Below are positions 57,476-64,000 of a stretch of 64,000 nt of DNA, piece after piece (position 1 is the first letter of the stretch; every line of letters begins with the position of its first letter). This DNA is from Sphingobacteriia bacterium (lineage in GTDB: Bacteria > Bacteroidota > Bacteroidia > Chitinophagales > Chitinophagaceae), in the NCBI GenBank assembly GCA_004294135.1, contig RDZY01000017.1, positions 1 to 64,000 of the forward strand. Reading direction: 5' to 3'. The translations under genes were made by a program, and so were the position numbers. The notes beneath the pieces are model-generated. The model did no database searches and was not told the origin of the DNA. It saw only the letters and a list, made by a program, of their open reading frames with translations.

Positions 57476-58609
57476 ATGGTGCTCGATTCTTTACTCGATT
57501 TTTTAGAACCCATTAATACCGCTCAACTCTCTAACGATGAGGGCTTTAAAGATACCCAACTGGGAAAATATATCCTTGTTCACGAACAAGAATTGCCCGA
57601 TATTTCTCAGGCCGATTTGGTAATTGTTGGATGCGGAGAAATGCGTGGCATGGGTATGCAATACACCGCATCGAATGCTCCCGATACCATTCGCGCAGAA
57701 TTCTACCAATTATTTTACTGGCATACAGCAGTCACCATTGCTGACTTAGGCAATATTAAAATTGGTGCCACTGTACAAGACAGCTATGCTGCCGTTAAAC
57801 TCGTTGTAAGTGAACTCATTCAAATGGGTAAAAAAGTATTAATACTCGGTGGATCTCATGATATTACCACTCCCCAATGCGCAGCCTATGGCGCACTCAA
57901 TAAAATTATTGACGCCGTTGCTGTTGATGCAAGAATTGACCTTGATATGGACAGCCTTGAACCTGCAGATAATTTTCTGGTTGATCTTTTCACTGGCATC
58001 CCCAACTATCTTAAACATTATACCCATATTGGTTTTCAAAGCTATTTTATGCACCCCGATATGCTTGAAACAATCGATAAATTGGGCTTCGACTGCTACC
58101 GTGTTGGTAAAGTAAAAGAATCTATTGAAGAAATGGAACCCGCTATTCGCAACAGCGAACTATTTAGTTTTGATATTGCTGCCATACAAAATGCACACGC
58201 CCCTGCCAATCTAATTACTCCCAATGGCTTTAACGGTGAAGAAGCTTGTACTTTGATGCAATACGCAGGCATGAGCAATACCTGCAATACCATTGGCTTA
58301 TACGGTTATATTACTTCGCAGGATCGCGATGCAATGACCGCTAAACAACAAGCCCATATGCTTTGGTATGTGCTGGATGGAATTCATAGAGGCAAACAAG
58401 AAGCTTCACTCGATAACCGAAATGAATTCAATGAGTTTACCATGGCTTTCGCCGAAGTTGAAACCGCCTTTTTACAAAGCAAAAGAACCGGCAGATGGTG
58501 GATGCAATTACATGATGGCAAATACGTAGCTTGCAGCTATAAAGATTATATGACCGCCTGCAACAACGATATTCCCGAAAGATGGTTGCGCGCAGTTGAA
58601 CGCAGCTAA
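57476..58609 (+). CDS. Ureohydrolase (arginase/formiminoglutamase) family protein
   Basis: A 377-aa protein with the arginase fold landmarks GGSHDITTPQ (near residue 123), AVDARIDLDMDS (about 142) and SFDIAAIQNAHAP (about 228). In canonical enzymes these are GG(D/S)HS, DAHxDx and SxDxDxxDP. Here the DAH His is Arg and the DxD is degenerate, so at least one manganese site is probably altered. The family branch seems common in Bacteroidota, annotated as arginase or formimidoylglutamase; true activity is doubtful. It precedes the PBP4 gene by 10 bases. Confidence 0.82.
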   Translation: MVLDSLLDFLEPINTAQLSNDEGFKDTQLGKYILVHEQELPDISQADLVIVGCGEMRGMGMQYTASNAPDTIRAEFYQLFYWHTAVTIADLGNIKIGATVQDSYAAVKLVVSELIQMGKKVLILGGSHDITTPQCAAYGALNKIIDAVAVDARIDLDMDSLEPADNFLVDLFTGIPNYLKHYTHIGFQSYFMHPDMLETIDKLGFDCYRVGKVKESIEEMEPAIRNSELFSFDIAAIQNAHAPANLITPNGFNGEEACTLMQYAGMSNTCNTIGLYGYITSQDRDAMTAKQQAHMLWYVLDGIHRGKQEASLDNRNEFNEFTMAFAEVETAFLQSKRTGRWWMQLHDGKYVACSYKDYMTACNNDIPERWLRAVERS

Positions 58610-58619
58610 ACCCAAATAT

Positions 58620-59930
58620 ATGAACCGCATTATTTTTTATATACTCTGCTGTTTCTTTTTTTTAACCGCTTGCAAAGTTCAAAAGCAGTCACAACTTAGC
58701 GTTCAGGTAAATAATTCATTTTTAAACAAACCCGAATTCGCTCCCGCACATATTGGCATTAGCATCTATGATCCTAAAACCAATAGCTTTTTATTTGACC
58801 ATCAATCGCAGAAATATTTTATCCCAGCCAGCAATACCAAAATACTTACCTGCTATGCTGCCATGAAAAATTTAGGTGATAGCATTATTGGCTTTGAATA
58901 CATATCCGATTCCGATCAAATTGCTGTTCGCTTTACGGGCGATCCTACCTTTCTTCATCCAGATTTTAATTCTCAAAAATCGTTTCATTTTTTACAGCAA
59001 AATGCCGCTAAAACTACTTTTGTTGCTCCCCGCTGGAATACTTCTCCAATGGGTAATGGCTGGGCTTGGAACGACTATGATTTTATGCCTGAAAGATCAT
59101 CCATGCCCATCTATGGAAATATGGTTTGGTTTAATAAAAAAGGCAATGGCTTACAAATTATTCCCAAAGCATTCAAAGATTCGCTGGTGATTTTTTCTAG
59201 TATGCAAAACGGATTCTTTGATATTACACGAGATAAAGGCGACAATCATTTTCAAGTAGTTAAAAGTAATAGTCGATTTAATGAAACTTCTCTTCCCTTC
59301 GTAGTAAAAAAAGAACTGGATATACTGGCATTGCCCTTACTCGAAGATACACTGAACAGAGTGCTGCACTATGCCAGCGAACTTGCTGTAGAACCTGCTA
59401 CTTGGAAACGTTTTTATTCTCAATCAACCGATAGCCTATTGAGCATCATGATGCACCGCAGCGACAATTTTTTTGCTGAACAAATACTGCTCATGATAGC
59501 CAATCAAAAAATCGGCTCAATGGACGATGAAAAAATTATTGATAGTCTCCTTAAATCAGATTTTAGTGGCTTACCCAATAAGCCCCGATGGGTTGATGGG
59601 AGTGGGTTGAGCCGCTATAATTTAATGACTCCCCGCGATTTTATCTGGGTATTAAACCAACTTAAAAAAGAATTTTCTTGGGATCGCATCAAAGCCATTT
59701 TTCCTACGGCCAATGAAGGCACTTTAGCTGGCTTATATAAAGGATACGAAGGTAAAATTTTTGCAAAAACAGGAACACTAAGTAACCATATTGCATTAAG
59801 TGGCTATCTCATTACCAATAGCGGTAAAGAATTAATTTTCTCCGTTATGGTAAACGCACATCAATCTTCTTCCAGCGCAATTCGAAAAAATATTGAACAG
59901 TTGCTCACTAATATTATTGATCAATATTAA
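58620..59930 (+). CDS. dacB: D-alanyl-D-alanine carboxypeptidase/endopeptidase, PBP4 (S13) family lipoprotein
   Basis: A 436-aa protein from the ATG at 58620; the upstream codons overlap the previous gene. A lipoprotein signal (FFFLTAC) anchors it. The serine-protease-like catalytic motifs are SxxK (S71-N-T-K74), SxN in MHRSDNFF, and KTG in FAKTGTLSN. It trims or cuts peptidoglycan cross-links in the periplasm. It ends one base before the convergent mutL gene, with no terminator between. Confidence 0.93.
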   Translation: MNRIIFYILCCFFFLTACKVQKQSQLSVQVNNSFLNKPEFAPAHIGISIYDPKTNSFLFDHQSQKYFIPASNTKILTCYAAMKNLGDSIIGFEYISDSDQIAVRFTGDPTFLHPDFNSQKSFHFLQQNAAKTTFVAPRWNTSPMGNGWAWNDYDFMPERSSMPIYGNMVWFNKKGNGLQIIPKAFKDSLVIFSSMQNGFFDITRDKGDNHFQVVKSNSRFNETSLPFVVKKELDILALPLLEDTLNRVLHYASELAVEPATWKRFYSQSTDSLLSIMMHRSDNFFAEQILLMIANQKIGSMDDEKIIDSLLKSDFSGLPNKPRWVDGSGLSRYNLMTPRDFIWVLNQLKKEFSWDRIKAIFPTANEGTLAGLYKGYEGKIFAKTGTLSNHIALSGYLITNSGKELIFSVMVNAHQSSSSAIRKNIEQLLTNIIDQY

Positions 59931-61784
59931 CTATCTCCCAAACATTCTACTCAGGTAATCTTCTTTGAAGGCTAAATAAGTGGGGCTTCCAGTAGGTGTT
60001 ATATTGGGCGTATTGCATTCAAAAAGTGCTGCTATTAATGCTGCCATTTCTTTTTGTTCCAGTGGCTGAGCCGTTTTTATACTCTGCTGCTTGGCCATAC
60101 ACCGAATTAATTTTTCGCGCTTGCTGAACTTTACTTCTGTACTAAAATGTTTATACTGCTCTATCAACATCTCAATAGCATGCTTCTCATTACCTGAAAT
60201 AATATCCGCTGGCGTTCCTTGTATTACAAAACTATTCTTTCCAAATGGCTCTATTAAATAACCTATGGTTTGTAAATCCGCAAGCAATTCCTGCAATAAA
60301 ACAGCATCACTTGCAGCCAATTCCAGCGTAACAGGAAACAGACTTTTTTGTGTGGGCACTTGCTGGCTATATGCGGCTTGACTGTATTGCTCGTACAACA
60401 CACGCTCATGCGCAAGCTGTTGATGCACCAATATAAAACCATTGGTAGTGGCCACCACTATATACGTGTTGTGGAGTTGAAACGGCTTGGCTGAATCTGG
60501 AATTTCTAAACTGGAATTAGGAATGGATGTATTGGATTTTAATTCACTTATTGCTGATTGAATGGGATCGCCACTCATTTCAATACTCCCCGCGGGACGA
60601 TCAAAAAAATCCTTCCAATTCCTCAACTCCGATTTTGATGTAGGCTCTATAAAGTGTGCCTGATTTTTTTGCGTAAATGCTTTGTACAAATTAGATGAAA
60701 CGGCTGCTGCTTGCTGTTGCCCAGTAAAGGGTTTACTCACTGCATCTAATCCTTGTATATCTGCATTCAGCGAGAAATCTAGTGATGGTGCAATACTGAA
60801 CTGTGCCAGTGCATGTTTTACTGCCGCCTGTACAAATGCATAGATGATTTTTTCATCCTCAAATTTTATTTCCTGTTTGGTAGGATGCACATTAATATCA
60901 ATATGCGCAGGATCTAAATCTATATACAAAACATAACTTGGGTAACTGTCTTTGGCAATAATGCCCTCAAAAGCAGCGTTCACGGCATGGTTGAGATATG
61001 CACTTCGGATGAATCGGTTGTTTACAAAAAAATATTGATCTCCCCTGGTCTTGCGAGCCATTTCTGGCTTGCCAATAAAGCCGGAAATATTCATATAATC
61101 GGTTTCTTCCAATACACTTACCAGCTTTGCATTATAGCTATTCCCCAATACCTGAACAATGCGTTGTTTGCTACTGCCTGCTTCTAAATGAAATACTTCC
61201 TGTCCATTACTGGTAAGCGAAAAAAATACAGCCGGAAACGCCATCGCCACCCGAATAAATTCATCTACAATATGACGGGTTTCTGCCGCATTACTCTTTA
61301 AGAAATTTCTACGAGCAGGCACATTAAAAAATAAGTTCTTCATGCTGATGCTGGTGCCCTCGGGCGACGCACAAGCTTCTTGTTTCAAAACCTTGCTATT
61401 CTCAATGGCTATAAATGTTCCAAGTTCATCTTCGGCTCTTTTGGTTTTTAACTCAACCTGTGCCACAGCCGCAATAGATGCCAATGCCTCACCACGGAAT
61501 CCCATGGTCTTTATATGAAAAAGATCTTCAATGCTTTTAATCTTACTGGTAGCATGTCGCTCAAATGCCATTCTAGCATCTGTTTCACTCATGCCTTTGC
61601 CATTATCTATTACCTGTACCAAGGCTTTCCCCGCATCATTAATAAGCAGCCTAATGCGACTGGCTCCTGCATCAACTGCATTTTCTAATAGTTCCTTTAC
61701 AGCACTTGCCGGTCGTTGAATTACTTCTCCTGCCGCAATTTGATTGGCTATATTATCAGGTAATAATTGAATGATATTGCTCAC
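59931..61784 (-). CDS. mutL: DNA mismatch repair protein MutL, endonuclease motif degenerate
   Basis: A 617-aa MutL. The GHKL ATPase is complete: QIAAGEVIQRPASAVKELLENAVDAGA, ATSKI and GFRGEALASIAAV. The C-terminal dimer domain (from about 430) carries VHQQLAHERVLYE where latent endonucleases have DQHAxxExxxxE, so the metal-binding Asp (now His454) and His are lost; the usual CPHGRP is TPTGSP and AC(K/H) is MAK. It should bind ATP and partner MutS but probably cannot nick DNA. Reading starts at MSNIIQLLPD. Confidence 0.94.
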   Translation of the reverse strand: MSNIIQLLPDNIANQIAAGEVIQRPASAVKELLENAVDAGASRIRLLINDAGKALVQVIDNGKGMSETDARMAFERHATSKIKSIEDLFHIKTMGFRGEALASIAAVAQVELKTKRAEDELGTFIAIENSKVLKQEACASPEGTSISMKNLFFNVPARRNFLKSNAAETRHIVDEFIRVAMAFPAVFFSLTSNGQEVFHLEAGSSKQRIVQVLGNSYNAKLVSVLEETDYMNISGFIGKPEMARKTRGDQYFFVNNRFIRSAYLNHAVNAAFEGIIAKDSYPSYVLYIDLDPAHIDINVHPTKQEIKFEDEKIIYAFVQAAVKHALAQFSIAPSLDFSLNADIQGLDAVSKPFTGQQQAAAVSSNLYKAFTQKNQAHFIEPTSKSELRNWKDFFDRPAGSIEMSGDPIQSAISELKSNTSIPNSSLEIPDSAKPFQLHNTYIVVATTNGFILVHQQLAHERVLYEQYSQAAYSQQVPTQKSLFPVTLELAASDAVLLQELLADLQTIGYLIEPFGKNSFVIQGTPADIISGNEKHAIEMLIEQYKHFSTEVKFSKREKLIRCMAKQQSIKTAQPLEQKEMAALIAALFECNTPNITPTGSPTYLAFKEDYLSRMFGR

Positions 61785-61871
61785 GTTCTGTATCTTTCTT
61801 CTCTGTTGATCTAAATAAATAAAACTTTGTAAAAATAGTACTCCTATTCCATCTTCAAGATACAGTTATCC

Positions 61872-61879
61872 TAAATTTG
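61872..61879 (+). promoter_or_regulatory. -7 promoter element for the M3 peptidase
   Basis: TAAATTTG matches TAnnTTTG, 17 bases before the ATG at 61897. A good -33 was not found. Confidence 0.5.
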
Positions 61880-61896
61880 CCATCAAATTACAGATT

Positions 61897-63615
61897 ATGG
61901 TGCCGAATGCAGCAATACAAAAAATTCCACGTTCTTTTTTACCGATCAACTTTACCGTTACGGACTGGGCTAGCTTAGAACCTTTTTTTATTGACTTAAC
62001 GGAAAGGGCAATCAATAGTAAAGCCCATTTAGAGCAATGGCTTAAAGATATCAGCGAATTAGAAGCAGTTGTGAGTGAAGACGCTTGCTGGAGGCAAATT
62101 AAAATGACCTGCGATACCACCGACCCATCCCTCGAAGCTGCTTTTACTTTTTTCTGCATGCAAATTCAACCGAAACTGCAGCCCTATGCTGACCTTTTGA
62201 ATAAAAAATTAATAACTTCTCCTTTTACCGCCCAACTAGACCAATCCTTATACCATACTTACTTGCGCAGCGTACAAAAAAATATTGACTTATTCCGCGA
62301 AGCCAATATTCCCATACAAGCCGAACTAAGTGTTTTACAACAACAGTATGGTACTATTGCAGGAAAAATGACGGTAACCGTTAACAACACAGAATATACT
62401 TTGCAACAAGCTGCTAAATTTTTAGAGAGCAGTGACCGTGCTGTGCGCGAAGAAGTATACCATAAAATTCAAGAACGTCGCAAGCAAGATGCTGCACCCA
62501 TGCACGAACTTTACAGTTCATTAATTGCCAAACGCCACCAGATTGCCTTGAATGCTGGCTTTGAAAACTACCGCGATTATAAGTTTAAAGAACTCGGAAG
62601 ATTCGACTATAACAAAGAAGACTGCTTTCAATTTCATGATGCAGTAAAACAACACGTTTTACCGCTGGTGAATGAAATTTATAAAAACAAAAAAATAAAG
62701 CTTGGCTTGCCCGAACTAAAACCTTGGGATACCGAAGCAGAGCCGGCTGGTATAACCGCTTTAAAGCCTTTTAAAGATGGCAACGACTTGTATGAAAAGT
62801 CGGTTCAATGCTTTCAACAAATGAATCCTTTTTTTGCCGATTGCCTTCGCAAAATGAAAGAATTAAATCATTTTGATTTGGAAAGCCGCAAAGGCAAAGC
62901 TCCTGGTGGCTATAATTGTCCCCTTGCAGAGAGTGGTGCCCCTTTTATTTTTATGAATGCTGCAGCACAAATGAGCGACCTTACCACTATGGTTCATGAA
63001 GGTGGACATGCCATTCATTCCTTTCTAGCGCATCCGTTGCCATTGAGCGCATTTAAAGAATACCCAATGGAAATAGCCGAAGTGGCCAGCATGGCAATGG
63101 AACTATTCAGCATGAATCACTGGGATGCTTTTTTTGAGGATCCTGAACAGTTAAAAAGAGCAAAAGCACACCAACTTGAAAGAACTATTACCATATTTCC
63201 ATGGATTGCTATTATTGATAAATTCCAACATTGGGTATATGAAAATCCACAGCATAGCATAGCAGAAAGAACTGCACAATGGATGCTTATATTGAATGAA
63301 TTTTCTACCAATGCCATTGATTACACGGGCTTGGATGCCTATCGTGCTATTGGCTGGCAGCGTCAATTGCATTTGTTTGAAGTGCCTTTTTACTATATTG
63401 AATATGGCATTGCTCAACTGGGAGCAATAGGACTTTGGATGCAGTACAAAGAAAATCCCGAACAGGCATTGAAAAACTATATGAATGCATTAAGCCTTGG
63501 CGGCACCAAAACCTTACCTGAATTGTATCAAGCGGCGGGCTTGGAATTTAACCTCACACCTGCTTATATAAAAACATTGATGGAATTTGTACAAACCCAA
63601 ATGGATCAACTGTAA
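61897..63615 (+). CDS. M3 family oligoendopeptidase (PepF-like)
   Basis: A 572-aa zinc metallopeptidase. The catalytic HEGGH is at His367-Glu368-His371 (TMVHEGGHAIHSF), with the third ligand in EIAEVASMAMELF. The N-terminal two thirds are helical, as in oligopeptidase F. No signal peptide, so it acts on peptides in the cytosol. Divergent from mutL, with 112 bases between. Confidence 0.92.
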   Translation: MVPNAAIQKIPRSFLPINFTVTDWASLEPFFIDLTERAINSKAHLEQWLKDISELEAVVSEDACWRQIKMTCDTTDPSLEAAFTFFCMQIQPKLQPYADLLNKKLITSPFTAQLDQSLYHTYLRSVQKNIDLFREANIPIQAELSVLQQQYGTIAGKMTVTVNNTEYTLQQAAKFLESSDRAVREEVYHKIQERRKQDAAPMHELYSSLIAKRHQIALNAGFENYRDYKFKELGRFDYNKEDCFQFHDAVKQHVLPLVNEIYKNKKIKLGLPELKPWDTEAEPAGITALKPFKDGNDLYEKSVQCFQQMNPFFADCLRKMKELNHFDLESRKGKAPGGYNCPLAESGAPFIFMNAAAQMSDLTTMVHEGGHAIHSFLAHPLPLSAFKEYPMEIAEVASMAMELFSMNHWDAFFEDPEQLKRAKAHQLERTITIFPWIAIIDKFQHWVYENPQHSIAERTAQWMLILNEFSTNAIDYTGLDAYRAIGWQRQLHLFEVPFYYIEYGIAQLGAIGLWMQYKENPEQALKNYMNALSLGGTKTLPELYQAAGLEFNLTPAYIKTLMEFVQTQMDQL

Positions 63616-63625
63616 AAGCAATTCA

Positions 63626-64000
63626 CTAAGCTTTCTCTTCTGGAGGAGGAGGAGACTGTGGTGGGCGCTGTTCTGTCGGTCTATTTTGTTGAGGTGGTCT
63701 ATGCTGCTGAGGGCCACGATTTAATGGCGGCCTTTGCTGCGGCGGTCTATTCTGTTGTGGTCTACTTGGCTGAGGTCGGCGATCATCAGGTCCACGCTGA
63801 TCAGGTCTTCTGTCGTCCGGTCTTCTGTCATCAGGTCTTCTGTCGTCTGGTCTTCTGTCGTCTGGTCTCCGTTCGTTTCTATTCGGTCCTTGTTGATTAT
63901 AGCCAGTGCCCGTTCTTTGCTGATCTCTTTTTCTTCGCTCATTTTTATCAAGCGACTTCAAGCTGATCTGTCCAACCAATTCTACAAATGCCGGTTCTTC
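63626..64000 (-). CDS. C-terminal end of a protein with low-complexity RPDD/RPQ repeats (partial)
   Basis: The minus-strand frame is open to the window edge (EEPAFVELVGQISLKSLDKNERRKR...), so the start lies beyond 64000; the track's Met start is internal. About 25 ordered residues are followed by a disordered tail of charged repeats (RRPDDRRPDD) and Pro/Gln/Arg-rich sequence (RPPQQNRPTEQRPPQS) ending PPPPEEKA. The tail is typical of RNA-binding or matrix-like disordered segments. The family cannot be told from this end. The stop is eleven bases beyond the convergent peptidase gene. Confidence 0.6.
   Translation of the reverse strand, partial: EEPAFVELVGQISLKSLDKNERRKRDQQRTGTGYNQQGPNRNERRPDDRRPDDRRPDDRRPDDRRPDQRGPDDRRPQPSRPQQNRPPQQRPPLNRGPQQHRPPQQNRPTEQRPPQSPPPPEEKA
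63801..63875 (-). repeat. Five 15-bp tandem repeats inside the coding tail
   Basis: Variants of TCAGGTCTTCTGTCG (plus-strand reading) repeat five times in frame and encode RRPDD units on the minus strand. The repeat number may vary between strains by slippage without breaking the frame. Confidence 0.7.

Noticed and set aside
63801-63875. CRISPR array
   Set aside because: Units are 15 bp without spacers and encode an in-frame protein repeat; no cas genes.

Overview
This window is a low-GC chromosomal stretch of a Bacteroidota bacterium, most likely a member of the Chitinophagaceae. The evidence is the Bacteroidota promoter pattern (TTG, about 19 nt, TAnnTTTG, exact ahead of metH and, with a final A, ahead of recR), A-rich start regions, a split MetH, many secreted or lipoprotein beta-barrel-type proteins, LytTR/HisKA_2 signalling, and DUF1015 beside serC. 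No rRNA, phage or CRISPR locus is visible. The only tRNA is a tRNA-Arg(CCT).

Layout. 1-2.3 kb is accessory DNA: the 3' end of a group II intron (maturase tail plus a canonical domain V), a HigB/HigA-type toxin-antitoxin pair, a structured palindrome, a DUF1697 gene and a decayed reading-frame fragment. 2.3-7.1 kb (minus strand) is a metH operon: two polypeptides that together make cobalamin-dependent methionine synthase, then a beta-barrel protein. A good promoter and a strongly structured leader precede it. 7.1-11.1 kb (minus) holds envelope proteins, a small HTH protein, YceI, an OB-fold protein and RecR. 11.1-16.9 kb (plus) holds serC, a DUF1015 gene, a long-chain acyl-CoA synthetase and an unusual receiver-PAS-histidine kinase; a TPR-like hypothetical gene converges on it.

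18.6-35.6 kb is one long plus-strand cluster, leuA-leuC-leuD-leuB-ilvE-ilvD-ilvB-ilvN-ilvC-ilvA-thrA-thrB-thrC. It encodes nearly the whole route from aspartate through threonine to isoleucine, plus valine and leucine. Only aspartate-semialdehyde dehydrogenase is absent. A cobalamin riboswitch and metE follow, so the window carries both methionine synthases: the B12-dependent one (metH) and the B12-independent one (metE, predicted to be shut off by B12). Together with thrA this makes 18-39 kb an aspartate-family and branched-chain amino-acid region.

39-47.9 kb is mixed: a HemS-like gene, a beta-barrel receptor remnant, small secreted proteins, tRNA-Arg with a strong terminator and a duplicated 3' end, a VOC protein, a TonB-receptor-like protein and a LytTR regulator. 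The TPR histidine kinase next to the regulator is broken by three one-base deficits, all in homopolymers. 48-57.5 kb is accessory: DUF2306, a truncated agmatine-deiminase-like gene, an acyltransferase, two tandem DUF1624 paralogues, palindromic repeats, an amidohydrolase, a DUF4143 ATPase and a second, truncated amidohydrolase. 57.5-64 kb is housekeeping: ureohydrolase-family protein, PBP4-type carboxypeptidase, MutL (with an eroded endonuclease motif), an M3 oligopeptidase, and the C-terminal end of a low-complexity protein that runs off the window.

No clearly new defence or biosynthetic system was found. The best candidates for undescribed biology are the metH leader RNA, the leu-operon leader and the endonuclease-motif-less MutL.
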